In this document: one piece after another, positions 49,806 through 61,400 of the stretch | Numbering within the stretch: position 1 is the stretch's first letter | Layout of the letters: each line of letters starts with the position of its first letter | Source of the DNA: an uncultured Oscillospiraceae bacterium | Lineage (GTDB): Bacteria; Bacillota; Clostridia; Oscillospirales; Oscillospiraceae | DNA length: 64,000 nt | Direction of reading: 5' to 3' | Assembly: GCA_934590355.1 (NCBI GenBank) | Contig: CAKTOX010000006.1 | Coordinates: 1-64,000 of the forward strand | Translations under genes and position numbers: made by a program | Notes under the pieces: generated by a model | Seen by the model: only the letters and a program-made list of their open reading frames with translations | What the model was told of the DNA's origin: nothing | Database searches by the model: none

Positions 49806-49838
49806 AAAAAAGCTCAGGCAACATAGCCTGAGCTTTTT
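49806..49838 (+). terminator. Right copy of the duplicated rsmG terminator
   Basis: The hairpin AGCTCAGGC/GCCTGAGCT with the same AACATA loop repeats the left copy exactly over 33 bases, 253 bases downstream. It may also serve the convergent kinase gene. Confidence 0.92.
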
Positions 49839-49863
49839 GCATATTGAATTTTTGTGAGCGCTC

Positions 49864-50796
49864 TCAGTCGAAGTCTCCGCCGCCTATGAACTCGCGTATG
49901 AGCGCGTCGGGAGCAACGTATTTCTCGTCGATGACGCCGAAAAGCTGCAAAGCGGGGAGCACCGTCTTCAGCTCGTCATATCGCTCGATGCCCTCGGGAA
50001 CGGATGAGAACAGGTCGGTCGCAGTTTCGTTCATGACCGCCATCTCGTAGGGGAAGGCAGAGTCAAACAGGAAATCCGCCTTGTTTTTGAACGGAGAAAT
50101 ATATGCCTTTTCGCCGCGCCTGACGTTTGCCCACATCTTGAGTGTCTGCGCGGGATCGGCTCCGCGGAAATTATAATCGCGCACGGTGCGGCGCACGAGC
50201 CTGAACCACGTGCCCTTGAAGCAGACCTGGCCGTTAAATTCGACGTTGCTGCGCGCGGAGATATAGAGCTTGAACGCATCGGGGTGCTGTGTGGTTATCA
50301 TGTCGTTGAGCGCGTGTATACCCTCGAAAACTACAATCTCGTCCTTTTTGAGCTTTATGGACTTGGACGGCTCAAGCACACGCATCTGACGCGAAAACTC
50401 GTATTTGGGAACGTAAATGCGCTTACCCTCGGCGAGCATGGTGAAGTGCTCGTTTAAAAGCTCCATGTCAAGGCACAGCGGTGACTCAAGGTCAATATCC
50501 CCATCGGGCGTGCGCGGTGAGTTCTCGGGATCGACGGTTTTGAAATAATCGTCCATGCCGACATAGTGCGCGTGCACGCCGCGGCGCTCGAGCTCCTCGC
50601 TTATCTTGCGCGCGGTCGTGGTCTTGCCCGAGCCGGAGGGGCCGGACAGCAGCACGATCGGGCTGTTTTTTCTGTTCTTGATTATCTCGTCCGCGGCCTC
50701 GGCGACCCGCGCGGCGTAAATTGCGTCGCACTCCTCAATAAAGCCCTTGGGGTCGGAAACGGTTCGGAAGTTTATCTCTTTAAGATCAAATGCCAT
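49864..50796 (-). CDS. Uridine kinase-like nucleoside kinase
   Basis: The 310-residue product starts at the ATG at 50796, about 10 bases after AAGGAG; an ATG at 50805 is too close to that site. It has a P-loop GPSGSGKTTTARKI (near residue 50), YVGMDDYFKT, DLESPLCLDMELL, and FEGIHALND, which match the uridine kinase/phosphoribulokinase family. The N-terminal extension is typical of Firmicutes nucleoside kinases related to Udk. The substrate is probably a nucleoside such as uridine. It overlaps hemZ by 11 bp. Confidence 0.9.
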   Translation of the reverse strand: MAFDLKEINFRTVSDPKGFIEECDAIYAARVAEAADEIIKNRKNSPIVLLSGPSGSGKTTTARKISEELERRGVHAHYVGMDDYFKTVDPENSPRTPDGDIDLESPLCLDMELLNEHFTMLAEGKRIYVPKYEFSRQMRVLEPSKSIKLKKDEIVVFEGIHALNDMITTQHPDAFKLYISARSNVEFNGQVCFKGTWFRLVRRTVRDYNFRGADPAQTLKMWANVRRGEKAYISPFKNKADFLFDSAFPYEMAVMNETATDLFSSVPEGIERYDELKTVLPALQLFGVIDEKYVAPDALIREFIGGGDFD

Positions 50797-52273
50797 TTTT
50801 CCCATTCTCCTTGCTGTAGAAATCTATTATGCCCTGCTTATCAGCGCAGGTCTTGATTATACCGGATATATACTCGGACGGGTACTTGGGCGCGAAAAGG
50901 CGGATGTTTCTGCCGCCGGACGGGGAAATGAGCTTCGTTGAGCCTCCGCCGCCGAGCGCGATGATGGAGCACAGCTCCTCCATGATGCACACGTTATAGA
51001 TGTTTTCATACCCCGGCTTTGCCCAGCCGACGTTTTCAAAGCCGCCGGACATGAACTTCTGCCGATAGAGATAGTACGGCGCGTAGCCGAGGCTGCGCAG
51101 CTTATCCTGAGCCGTGTCGAGCATTTGCCCGACCTCTGTATCGCTCGGTATCGCGCTGCCCTCAAGCGTTATGCGCGAGCCCTTTTTGAGCGAGAGCGTG
51201 TGCACGGTTATGTTTTCAGGCTTGAGAGCCGTAACGGTGTCTAGCGTTTCGGCAAAGCCCACGGGCGTGTCGTCGGGAAGCCCTGCGATGAGGTCCATAT
51301 TGACGCTCATGCCGCCCACGCTGCGCACGAGCGCGAGCGCGTCGATTATATCCTGCGCGCTGTGCTTTCTTCCGATGACCTTGAGCACCTCGTCGCTCAT
51401 GGTCTGCGGGTTCACGCTTATCCTGTCAACTCCGTGTCCGGAGAGGACGCGCAGCTTATCGAGGCTTATCGTGTCGGGTCTGCCCGCCTCGACGGTGTAT
51501 TCGCGCACATGGCTGAGGTCAAACTGCTCCTCAAGCTTTAAGCAGAGCCTGTCGAGCTGCCCGGCACTGAGGGTCGTCGGTGTGCCGCCGCCCATGTAAA
51601 TAGATATGACGCGCAGCCCCAGCTCATGAACGGCCTTTGCCGCGGCTTCAATTTCCAGCATGAGCGCGTCGGTAAACGGCGGTATGAGCTTCATGCTCTT
51701 TTCGACCGATTGGCTCACAAAGCTGCAATACGAGCATCTTGTCGGGCAAAACGGTATGCCGACGTACAGGCAGATATCGCGCCCGTCAAGGCCTTCGGCG
51801 ACCTGCTGCGTTACGAGCGCCGTGTCGCGGCAGAGCCTTGCGCGCTCGGGAGTAACGTCATAGTCGCGGATGAATTTGCTGACCGCCGCGTCAACTCCGA
51901 CGGCGTCTATCTCCTCGCGCAGCAGCTTTCCCGGACGAACGCCCGTGAGCATTCCCCACGCGGGTCTTGCGTGACCTGCGGCGATCGCGGCGCGGTAAAA
52001 CGCGGTTTTGATTATCCTGCTGCACAGCTTGTCGCGCATGATATCGTCCGTCATGAGTGCGGTTTTGACGGCGCTTTTTGCGGTGTGCACCTCGCCGCCG
52101 CGCACAAGACGGCAGGAGGCGGTCATGTAGACCTTCCCGCTGCTGAGCCGGAGCTCGACTCTGTCGCCCTCCGGCTTTCCCTCGGGGTATTCCGGCCGCT
52201 CGGCGGGGTAGAGCGACAGCAGCATCTGCTCGGCCGCGTATTTATGATCGTGTCCGTAAAAATAAAGCTTCAC
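50786..52273 (-). CDS. hemZ: Oxygen-independent coproporphyrinogen III oxidase-like radical SAM enzyme (HemZ)
   Basis: The 495-residue product has an N-terminal HemZ-specific domain of about 160 residues, then the radical SAM core with CPTRCSYCSF (CxxxCxxC), the GGGTPTTL motif, and EAGRPDTI. HemZ proteins of Firmicutes are related to HemN and are assigned to heme or related tetrapyrrole/radical chemistry. The C-terminal domain fits the family. It is the first gene of the hemZ-kinase pair. Confidence 0.93.
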   Translation of the reverse strand: MKLYFYGHDHKYAAEQMLLSLYPAERPEYPEGKPEGDRVELRLSSGKVYMTASCRLVRGGEVHTAKSAVKTALMTDDIMRDKLCSRIIKTAFYRAAIAAGHARPAWGMLTGVRPGKLLREEIDAVGVDAAVSKFIRDYDVTPERARLCRDTALVTQQVAEGLDGRDICLYVGIPFCPTRCSYCSFVSQSVEKSMKLIPPFTDALMLEIEAAAKAVHELGLRVISIYMGGGTPTTLSAGQLDRLCLKLEEQFDLSHVREYTVEAGRPDTISLDKLRVLSGHGVDRISVNPQTMSDEVLKVIGRKHSAQDIIDALALVRSVGGMSVNMDLIAGLPDDTPVGFAETLDTVTALKPENITVHTLSLKKGSRITLEGSAIPSDTEVGQMLDTAQDKLRSLGYAPYYLYRQKFMSGGFENVGWAKPGYENIYNVCIMEELCSIIALGGGGSTKLISPSGGRNIRLFAPKYPSEYISGIIKTCADKQGIIDFYSKENGKNGI

Positions 52274-52392
52274 GGCGCATCTCCTCGCTGTTATGATAAG
52301 CTCATGATAATTTTAAAGTATAGCACAGCGCGCCGGACTTTACAAGTTTTTGAACAGTCGTGCGTGCAAAATAAAAATTAGGCGCTAAACGG

Positions 52393-52421
52393 TTGTAATC
52401 GGACTGATACTTTGTTATAAT
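52393..52421 (+). promoter_or_regulatory. Promoter of the gdpP-rplI-dnaB run
   Basis: TTGTAA (52393-52398) and TATAAT (52416-52421) are 17 bases apart. The gdpP start is at 52453, about 25 bases after the expected transcription start. Confidence 0.7.
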
Positions 52422-52452
52422 TTAATATCAACTATCTACGGAATACGAATGG

Positions 52453-54450
52453 ATGCGCAAAATGAAGAATTCACAGAGATTGTTTGAACAGAATACGCGG
52501 CCGTATGTGTTTTTCCTGATAGCGTTTGCAGTCGTGACGCTTGTGATGAAAAGCTATTATCTTGCCGCGGCCGAGGGAGTCGTTATCCTTGCGCTTATCG
52601 TCTACTCGGTCATAGCCCGCTCGCGCCGCAGAAAGGCACTTCTTGCTTATATCGAATCGGTCACATATGACGCAGAGTCGGCGAAAAATAACACTCTTCT
52701 CAATTTCCCGCTGCCCATCGTCGTTTTCAGACTCGACGACTCGCGCATAATCTGGGGAAACGAGATGTTTTTCTCAATAAGCGGAATGTCGGGTACGCGC
52801 ACGGACATAAGCGTTGCCGAGCTCATTCCGGAGTTCTCCGGCAAGTGGCTCATGGAAGGCAAGACCAGCTGCCCGGATCTGCTTGAGCTCAAGGGCAGAA
52901 AATATCAGATATGCGGCAACATCGTGCGCTCCGGCAAGGATGAGGGCGAGCAGCATTTCATGGCGATAGCCTATTGGATCGACGTAACCGATTACGAAAA
53001 TATCCGCGACGAATATGCACTGTCAAAGCCCGTGGCCGCCATACTTACGATAGACAACTTCGAGGAGCTTATGAAAAACCAGCCCGAGCGCGTGCGAAAC
53101 GATCTGCGTGACGCCGTCGGCGATAAGCTCGATCAGTGGGGCTCGCATACAAACGGTATCATTATCCGCTACGACCGTGACAGGTATCTGTTCCTGTTCG
53201 AGGAGCGGTATATGCAGGATATCCTCAGCAAAAAGTGCGATATTCTAAACGAGGTGCATCAGATCATCAGCCCGAGCGGGATTCACGCGACGCTTTCCAT
53301 CGGTATCGGACGCGACGGCACAAATCTGAGCGAGTCGCTGCAATTTGCCTCGCTTGCCGTTGAAATGGCGCTCTCGCGCGGCGGCGACCAGGCGGTCATA
53401 AAGAATAAATTCAGCTTCGACTTCATAGGCGGCAAGGCAGGCGAAGTCGAGTCGAGCAACAAGGTGCGCTCACGAGTGATGGCAAATGCGCTCGAGTCGC
53501 TTATAAAGGACGCCTCGCGCGTGCTCGTCATGGGTCATAAATTCAGCGATATGGACAGCATCGGCGGCGCCGTCGGCGTGTGCAGCCTTGCCCGCAAAAA
53601 CGGCAAGCAGGCGTACATAGTCGCGGACACCGAGAAAAGCTCGGCAAAGCCGCTCATTAAGCTACTTCGCCGCAGTCCCGAGTACGAAAACGTGTTCATA
53701 AGCGCGCAGGAGGGACTGCTCATTGCCGACGGCAAGACGCTTCTCGTCATCGTGGACACGAACCGTCCCGAGCAGGTCGAGGATCTTCGCCTTTTGCAGT
53801 CGTGCAACCACGTTGCCGTCATCGACCACCATCGCCGTGCGGCAACGTATATCGACAGAGCCGACCTCAGCTTTATTGAGCCGTATGCCTCGTCAGTGTG
53901 CGAGCTTATGACGGAGATACTCGAAATGTGTGGGGACGCTCCGAAGCTTCTCAGATGTGAGGCCGAGGCGATACTCGCCGGCATCGTGCTCGATACAAAG
54001 AGCTTCACGATGCGCACGGGAGATCGCACCTTTGACGCGGCGGCATATCTGCGCCGTGCCGGAGCGGATACCGTGGCGGTCAAAAAGCTCATGCAAAACG
54101 GCATGGAGCAGACCGTTGCAAAATATAAGATCCTGCAAAGCGCGCGGCTTTACCGCAATATGGCTGTCGCCGTGCCCGAAGCTCCGCAGGACAGGATAGT
54201 GGCGGCGCAGGCGGCGGACGAGCTGCTCAACGTCGCGGGAGTCGAGGCGTCCATGGTCATTTACCCCTTAGAGGACGGCGATGTGTTCGTTTCGGCGCGC
54301 TCGATAGGCGATGTGAACGTGCAGCTTATCATGGAAAAGCTCGGCGGCGGCGGAAACCGCGCGGCTGCCGCGGCTCAGATAAGCGGACTTACGCTCAAGC
54401 AGGCGGTGGACAAACTGTTTGCCGCGATAGACGAGTATATTGATTCGTGA
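52453..54450 (+). CDS. gdpP: c-di-AMP phosphodiesterase GdpP (YybT family)
   Basis: The 665-residue product has two N-terminal membrane helices (about 15-58), a PAS-like region, a degenerate GGDEF domain (about 190-320), and a DHH/DHHA1 phosphodiesterase module from about residue 350. That module contains GHKFSDMDSIG, VDTNRPEQVED and VIDHHRRA, whose Asp/His residues bind Mn. GdpP hydrolyses c-di-AMP to pApA. An ATG at 52462 is an alternative start. The gdpP-rplI-dnaB order is conserved in Firmicutes. Confidence 0.95.
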   Translation: MRKMKNSQRLFEQNTRPYVFFLIAFAVVTLVMKSYYLAAAEGVVILALIVYSVIARSRRRKALLAYIESVTYDAESAKNNTLLNFPLPIVVFRLDDSRIIWGNEMFFSISGMSGTRTDISVAELIPEFSGKWLMEGKTSCPDLLELKGRKYQICGNIVRSGKDEGEQHFMAIAYWIDVTDYENIRDEYALSKPVAAILTIDNFEELMKNQPERVRNDLRDAVGDKLDQWGSHTNGIIIRYDRDRYLFLFEERYMQDILSKKCDILNEVHQIISPSGIHATLSIGIGRDGTNLSESLQFASLAVEMALSRGGDQAVIKNKFSFDFIGGKAGEVESSNKVRSRVMANALESLIKDASRVLVMGHKFSDMDSIGGAVGVCSLARKNGKQAYIVADTEKSSAKPLIKLLRRSPEYENVFISAQEGLLIADGKTLLVIVDTNRPEQVEDLRLLQSCNHVAVIDHHRRAATYIDRADLSFIEPYASSVCELMTEILEMCGDAPKLLRCEAEAILAGIVLDTKSFTMRTGDRTFDAAAYLRRAGADTVAVKKLMQNGMEQTVAKYKILQSARLYRNMAVAVPEAPQDRIVAAQAADELLNVAGVEASMVIYPLEDGDVFVSARSIGDVNVQLIMEKLGGGGNRAAAAAQISGLTLKQAVDKLFAAIDEYIDS

Positions 54451-54474
54451 TCATTCACGGGAAAGGATAAACAC

Positions 54475-54921
54475 ATGAAAGTAATTTTTAATGTTGACGT
54501 AAAGGGTCAGGGCAAGAAGGGTGAGCTGAAGGAGGTATCCGACGGCTACGCACGCAACTACCTGCTGCCGCGCAAGCTCGCAAGCGAGGCGACCGCCGAC
54601 AATATAAACGCGCTCAAGCTCAAGGAGAAGGCAAAGGCGGCTCAGATCGCACGAGAAAAGGCGGAGGCCGAGGCAAACGCAAAGAAGCTCGGCGAGGTTA
54701 CCGTTACGGTGCGCGCAAAGGCAGGCGGAGCGGGCAAGCTCTTCGGCTCTGTGACCTCGCAGGAGATCTGCGACGCACTGCGCGAGCAGCACGGCATCGA
54801 GATCGAAAAGAACAAGATAGTCCAGCCCGAGCCCATCAAGACCTTCGGCTCGTTCCAGGTCAAGGCAAAGCTCGGCTACGAGATATCCGGTACGATAAAC
54901 CTCCTCGTCATCGAGGCATAA
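54475..54921 (+). CDS. rplI: 50S ribosomal protein L9
   Basis: The 148-residue product has the L9 N-terminal domain with [23 protein letters not shown], a long connecting helix rich in Lys/Ala/Glu, and the C-terminal domain ending in LLVIEA. It binds 23S rRNA near the L1 stalk. GGAAAGG lies upstream of the ATG, 24 bases after gdpP. Confidence 0.97.
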   Translation: MKVIFNVDVKGQGKKGELKEVSDGYARNYLLPRKLASEATADNINALKLKEKAKAAQIAREKAEAEANAKKLGEVTVTVRAKAGGAGKLFGSVTSQEICDALREQHGIEIEKNKIVQPEPIKTFGSFQVKAKLGYEISGTINLLVIEA

Positions 54922-54955
54922 CAGAAAGAGAAAAGTAAGCGGCAGGAGTTAAAGC

Positions 54956-56299
54956 ATGGAAGAATTACTGGGCAGACAGGTGCCCCATTCCGAAACGGCG
55001 GAGCAGGCGGTCATAGGCTCGATGCTTATCGACACGCGATGCATACCCGACGTTATCGAGCGCCTGCGTTCCGCGGAGTTTTACGGCAGACAGAATCGTG
55101 ATATATTCGATACGGTCTACGCCATGTTCTCCTACGGCCAGACCATCGACCCCGTAACGATACTTGACCAGATGAAGGTCAGGGGCGTTTATACTGAGCA
55201 GAGCCCGGCGTATATAGCCGAGCTCATGCGCGTTACGCCCACCGCCGCAAACGTCCTTGAATACGCCGCCATCGTGCGCGACAGGGCGCTGCTGCGAAAT
55301 CTTGCTACGGCGGCGGACGAGATAAACAATCTCGTCTACGAGGGCTCGGGCGAGGCGGAGAATATCCTTGAAGCGGCAGAGAGCAAGATATACGCTCTGC
55401 GCCAGGGCAGAAACATAGGCGGTCTGCTGCCCATATCCACGGTCGTTCAGAATGTCTATGAGAACATTTCCGCCGCCGCCGCAAGCGGGCAGTCCATTCC
55501 GGGGCTGTCCACGGGTCTTAAGGACCTTGATAAATTCATTCTCGGACTCAACAAGGGTGAGCTCATTCTCATTGCCGCACGTCCTGCCATGGGTAAGACG
55601 AGTATCGCGCTGAACATTGCGATGGATGTTGCGAAAAACTCGGACAAGACCGTCGCCGTGTTTTCGCTCGAAATGAGCCGCGAGCAGCTTGTCAGCAGAC
55701 TTCTTGCACGCGAGGCGTCCGTTCCTGCGCAGAATATGCTCACAGGACAGCTCAGCCCCGACGAATGGCGCCGCCTGGCATCGGCAGCGCAGCTCGTGAG
55801 CGCGACGGATATGCGCATTGACGATAACTCCATGCTCACGGTCGCGGACATGAACGCGCAGTGCCGCAGACTTTCAAACCTCGGCCTTGTTGTCATCGAC
55901 TATCTCCAGCTCATGCAGTCGGCAGGCGGCAAGAACAGCTATAACGAAAACCGCCAGCAGGCGGTCAGCGATATAAGCCGTATGCTCAAGATCATGGCAA
56001 AGGAGCTGAACGTTCCCGTCATATGCCTGAGCCAGCTCAACCGTGCCGCGGTCGGCAGAAGCGACAAGCGCCCCATGCTCAACGACCTGCGCGACTCCGG
56101 CGCTATCGAGCAGGACGCCGACGTTGTCATCGGCCTGCACCGCGAGGGCTATTACGATCAGGAGAGCTCAGATCCGTATCTTGCCGAGGCGATAGTGCTC
56201 AAAAACCGCAAGGGTCAGACGGGCACGGTCTACCTGCAATGGCTGCCGGAGTTTACGAGCTTCGGAAACCGCAGCGCAAAAACCGATGACGATTATTGA
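54956..56299 (+). CDS. dnaB: Replicative DNA helicase DnaB
   Basis: The 447-residue product has the DnaB N-terminal domain (HSETAEQAVIGSMLID), the linker, and the RecA-like motor with Walker A RPAMGKTSIALN, Walker B VVIDYLQLM, the arginine-rich QLNRAVGR-type segment (here SQLNRAAVGRSDKRP) and DLRDSGAIEQDADVV. It unwinds DNA at the replication fork. Its last codons overlap the tilS start by 14 bp. Confidence 0.97.
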   Translation: MEELLGRQVPHSETAEQAVIGSMLIDTRCIPDVIERLRSAEFYGRQNRDIFDTVYAMFSYGQTIDPVTILDQMKVRGVYTEQSPAYIAELMRVTPTAANVLEYAAIVRDRALLRNLATAADEINNLVYEGSGEAENILEAAESKIYALRQGRNIGGLLPISTVVQNVYENISAAAASGQSIPGLSTGLKDLDKFILGLNKGELILIAARPAMGKTSIALNIAMDVAKNSDKTVAVFSLEMSREQLVSRLLAREASVPAQNMLTGQLSPDEWRRLASAAQLVSATDMRIDDNSMLTVADMNAQCRRLSNLGLVVIDYLQLMQSAGGKNSYNENRQQAVSDISRMLKIMAKELNVPVICLSQLNRAAVGRSDKRPMLNDLRDSGAIEQDADVVIGLHREGYYDQESSDPYLAEAIVLKNRKGQTGTVYLQWLPEFTSFGNRSAKTDDDY

Positions 56300-57623
56300 T
56301 TTTATAAACGAAAACAAGCTTCTTCGCCCGGGCGACAGAGTGCTGTGCGCAGTTTCGGGCGGAGCGGACTCCATGTGTCTTGTGCATTGGCTCAGTACCC
56401 ACGCCGAGCAGCTCGGAGTGAGCGTTTGTGCCGCAAGCTTTGACCATATGCTGCGCGGCGAGGAGTCGGCGAGCGACTGCCGCTTTGCCGCGGCGCAGTG
56501 TGAGCGCATGGGCGTTAAATGCATGACCGAGTGCGGCGACGTGCGAGGCTATGCAATGGAAAAGGGCATGAGCGAGGAGGAGGCGGCAAGGGCCTTGCGC
56601 TATGATTTTCTCTCCCGCGCTGCCGATAAGCTCGGCTGCAATGTCATTGCGACAGCGCATAACGCAAACGATAACGCCGAGACCCTGCTTTTAAACCTCA
56701 CCCGCGGCGGCGGGCTGAAGGGACTTTGCGGTATTCCGCCGCGGCGCGGGAATATCATTCGCCCGCTGCTGTCAACGACAAGGGAGCAGATCGAGGCGTA
56801 TAATGCGAAATACGGCGTGGAGTTTGTCACCGATTCGAGCAACCTCGGCGATGATTACACGCGAAACGTTATCCGCCATCACGTCACTCCGGTGCTTGAG
56901 GGCATTAACCCCGCGTTTTTTGACGCCGTGTCGCGCACGGTCCAGAGCCTGCGCGAGGATGAGCGCTGCCTTGACGATATGGCAGCGGCGGCATACGATG
57001 CGTTTTATAAAAATTCGTCCTTTCCCGCCGATAAGCTCCTATCGCTTCCCAAGCCCGTTGCGATGCGCGTTTTGCGCATGATATGCGGCAGGTCGCTGAG
57101 CTTTGAGCACGCACGGAGCATCTACGCAATTTCCTCCGGCACACAGCGCCGCGAAACGCATATACCCGGCATGAGTGTGAGCTGTGACAGGGGAGTGCTT
57201 CACTTCGGACAAAAAACGCAGCAGCTCGGCGAATACGAGCTCCTGCCCGGCACGGAAATATACCTGCCGGAATGCTCCGCGACGGTAAGGACGGACATTG
57301 TCGAAAATTGTCCGCAAGTTTTCAAATCGTTTAACAATTTTCACTTTAAATGTGACGCGATCTGTGGTAACATATCCCTTACGTCACGAAAAAACGGAGA
57401 TAAGATAAAACTCAGCCGCAGAGGCTGTACAAAAAGCCTCAAGGATCTGTTCAATGAGGCAAAGCTCGACAAGCAGCAGCGCGGCTTAACGCCTGTTTTG
57501 CGGGACGAGCTCGGCCCCGTCGCCGTTTACGGCTTCGGGATCGCGGAAAGATGTATTGCGAGCCCCGGAGACCGAGCGCTTCGGGTGACAATAAATAAAA
57601 CCAAGCTTACGGGGGACAATTGA
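56286..57623 (+). CDS. tilS: tRNA(Ile)-lysidine synthase TilS
   Basis: The 445-residue product has the PP-loop AVSGGADSMCLVHWL near residue 22, the second motif ATAHNANDNAETLLLNLTRGGG, and a C-terminal TilS domain. TilS converts C34 of the AUA-decoding tRNA(Ile) to lysidine. The gene directly precedes hpt and ftsH, the order found in Bacillus and many Firmicutes. Confidence 0.95.
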   Translation: MTIIDFINENKLLRPGDRVLCAVSGGADSMCLVHWLSTHAEQLGVSVCAASFDHMLRGEESASDCRFAAAQCERMGVKCMTECGDVRGYAMEKGMSEEEAARALRYDFLSRAADKLGCNVIATAHNANDNAETLLLNLTRGGGLKGLCGIPPRRGNIIRPLLSTTREQIEAYNAKYGVEFVTDSSNLGDDYTRNVIRHHVTPVLEGINPAFFDAVSRTVQSLREDERCLDDMAAAAYDAFYKNSSFPADKLLSLPKPVAMRVLRMICGRSLSFEHARSIYAISSGTQRRETHIPGMSVSCDRGVLHFGQKTQQLGEYELLPGTEIYLPECSATVRTDIVENCPQVFKSFNNFHFKCDAICGNISLTSRKNGDKIKLSRRGCTKSLKDLFNEAKLDKQQRGLTPVLRDELGPVAVYGFGIAERCIASPGDRALRVTINKTKLTGDN

Positions 57624-57626
57624 GAA

Positions 57627-58166
57627 ATGAGAAATGACATTGAGAGAGTGTTTTTCACCGCTGAAGAAATAGAAAAAAAGGTAGCTGCGCTCGGTGCGCA
57701 GATATCCGAGGACTTTGAGGGCAAGCAGCCGCTGTTTGTCGGTGTATTAAAGGGCTGCTTCGTGTTTATGGCAGATCTCATGCGTCACGTGTCGATACCG
57801 TGCTCGATGGACTTCATGGCCGTTTCCTCTTATAAGGGCGGCATGACCTCAACGGGAGCGGTCGAGATACAAAAGGATCTCGGCCAGAATATCGAGGGCC
57901 GCCATATAATCATCGTCGAGGATATTCTTGACAGCGGCAACACGCTCAATTACCTCCAGACTTATCTTCAGACGCGCAAGCCCGCTTCCATAACCATCGC
58001 AACGCTTATGGATAAGCCCTCGCGCAGAGTCGCCCCCGTTTACGCGAAATATTCCTGCTTTGAGGTTCCCGATGAATTCGTCGTAGGCTACGGTCTTGAC
58101 TATCAAGAGCTTTACCGCAACCTGCCCTACATCGGAGTGCTCAAGCCCGAAATATACATGAATTAA
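57627..58166 (+). CDS. hpt: Hypoxanthine phosphoribosyltransferase
   Basis: The 179-residue product contains the PRPP-binding loop [14 protein letters not shown] (about residues 91-105) and the [20 protein letters not shown] end typical of Hpt. It salvages hypoxanthine and guanine. The start lies 3 bases after tilS. The gene is conserved next to tilS and ftsH. Confidence 0.96.
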   Translation: MRNDIERVFFTAEEIEKKVAALGAQISEDFEGKQPLFVGVLKGCFVFMADLMRHVSIPCSMDFMAVSSYKGGMTSTGAVEIQKDLGQNIEGRHIIIVEDILDSGNTLNYLQTYLQTRKPASITIATLMDKPSRRVAPVYAKYSCFEVPDEFVVGYGLDYQELYRNLPYIGVLKPEIYMN

Positions 58167-58197
58167 GAAAGGCGAAGGCCTTAAAGGACGTGATTTA

Positions 58198-60198
<2,001 letters not shown>

Positions 60199-60212
60199 TA
60201 AAATAAAAAAAC

Positions 60213-60248
60213 AAACTGCCCGAGGTCATCCTCGAGCAGTTTTCGTTT
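60213..60248 (+). terminator. First terminator after ftsH
   Basis: AAACTGC-C-CGAGG (60213-60225) pairs with CCTCG-A-GCAGTTT (60230-60242) with one internal mismatch and a TCAT loop. A broken T-run follows. Confidence 0.82.
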
Positions 60249-60303
60249 TCAGCACATTTTAGAAAGTCTTGCATATTTGGCGGCCGTCCGTATCAGATGG
60301 TGC

Positions 60304-60351
60304 AACAAGCCCGACATTACGTTATTAGGCGAAATGTCGGGCTTGTTTTTT
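60304..60351. terminator. Second terminator between ftsH and the LysR gene
   Basis: AACAAGCCCGACATT (60304-60318) pairs perfectly with AATGTCGGGCTTGTT (60333-60347) around a 14-base loop, followed by T residues. It can serve both ftsH and the convergent LysR gene. Confidence 0.88.
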
Positions 60352-60380
60352 CGCCCTCGGAGGTTCTTGCCGGTTTACGC

Positions 60381-61247
60381 TTATTGCTCGCGCAGAGCCT
60401 GTAGGAATGCTCCCGCGGCCTTGCTGAATACTGCGTAGTGCTTCCAAATAAGCGCATAGCGTATTTCAAGCGGCGGCTCCAATGGGCGAAAGCAAAGGTC
60501 GTCGCTCAGGTTTTTCGGGATAAGATCCTCCGCTGTCAGGTAACAGCCAAGCCCGCTTCGGACGAGCTTTTCCGGTGAGCCGTTTATGACGTTGTTGGTT
60601 GCGGCAATGTTCAATTTTTCGATATCCGTTTCAGACCAGTGCGAGATAAGTCTTTGCAGCCCTGCTCTGCGGTGGACTATCAGAGGCACGGAAGACAAAT
60701 CCTCCTTGTGCACCCGGCCTTTTTTTGCCAAGGCGCAATCGGATGGCATCAGCAGCCCCCAGTGCGATGAGTCCTTTAGCGAAATATACTCATATTTTGT
60801 TGTATCGATCGGCTCAATGAAAACGGCAAAATCAAGTGTGCCGTGCTCGAGTCGTTCTGCCACGTCAATGGCGTCACTGCCGTAAAACCTGAAACGAACG
60901 CAAGGATGCGCCGCGCGGACTTCGGCGGCAGCTCGCAGCACGGACATCGTCGGATTTCCGCCGATTGAGACCTCGCCGCTGATTTGACCGGCATCCGCAC
61001 TCAGCTCGCGCTCCGTTTTTTCAACCAGCGACACTATCTCCTCCGCTCTCCTGCGCAGCAAAGCTCCGTCCTCCGTAAGCGCGATCTTTCTCTTCCCGCG
61101 AACGAGAAGCTGCTTTCCAACCTCCTGCTCAAGCTCCATGAGCAGCTTTGAAAGCGACGGTTGGGAAAGGTGCAGACTCTGCGCGGCTCTTGTTATGTTT
61201 TCTTCCCTTGCAACGGCAAGAAAATATTGCAGTAAACGAATTTCCAA
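60381..61247 (-). CDS. LysR-family transcriptional regulator
   Basis: The 288-residue product begins with the LysR winged helix (MEIRLLQYFLAVAREENITRAAQ, split around the helix-turn-helix, and LHLSQPSLSKLLMELEQEVG). The C-terminal two-lobe effector domain lies from about residue 90. It is divergent from a flavoprotein-MATE-aldo/keto reductase run, with a LysR-type inverted repeat between the promoters, and probably controls that run in response to a small molecule. Confidence 0.94.
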   Translation of the reverse strand: MEIRLLQYFLAVAREENITRAAQSLHLSQPSLSKLLMELEQEVGKQLLVRGKRKIALTEDGALLRRRAEEIVSLVEKTERELSADAGQISGEVSIGGNPTMSVLRAAAEVRAAHPCVRFRFYGSDAIDVAERLEHGTLDFAVFIEPIDTTKYEYISLKDSSHWGLLMPSDCALAKKGRVHKEDLSSVPLIVHRRAGLQRLISHWSETDIEKLNIAATNNVINGSPEKLVRSGLGCYLTAEDLIPKNLSDDLCFRPLEPPLEIRYALIWKHYAVFSKAAGAFLQALREQ

Positions 61248-61266
61248 AGCTCTTCACCTCGTCTTT

Positions 61267-61351
61267 AGTATAAAACCGCTTATCATGCCTGTCAACTATG
61301 ATACTTTATTCAATATAAGTATTTGCTATTGAAGACGCCGACACATATTAT
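61267..61351. promoter_or_regulatory. Divergent promoters and LysR-type operator
   Basis: On the minus strand TTGACA (61295-61290) and TATACT (61272-61267), 17 bases apart, drive the LysR gene. On the plus strand TTGCTA (61323-61328) and TATTAT (61346-61351), 17 bases apart, could drive the flavoprotein run. Between them ATACTT (61301-61306) and AAGTAT (61317-61322) form an inverted repeat with a 10-base spacer, similar to the T-N11-A boxes of LysR regulators. Confidence 0.7.
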
Positions 61352-61400
61352 TGTTCTCGTGAAGGAATTTTTAATGTTGTTCAAAAGGAGAGTGCTCAAT

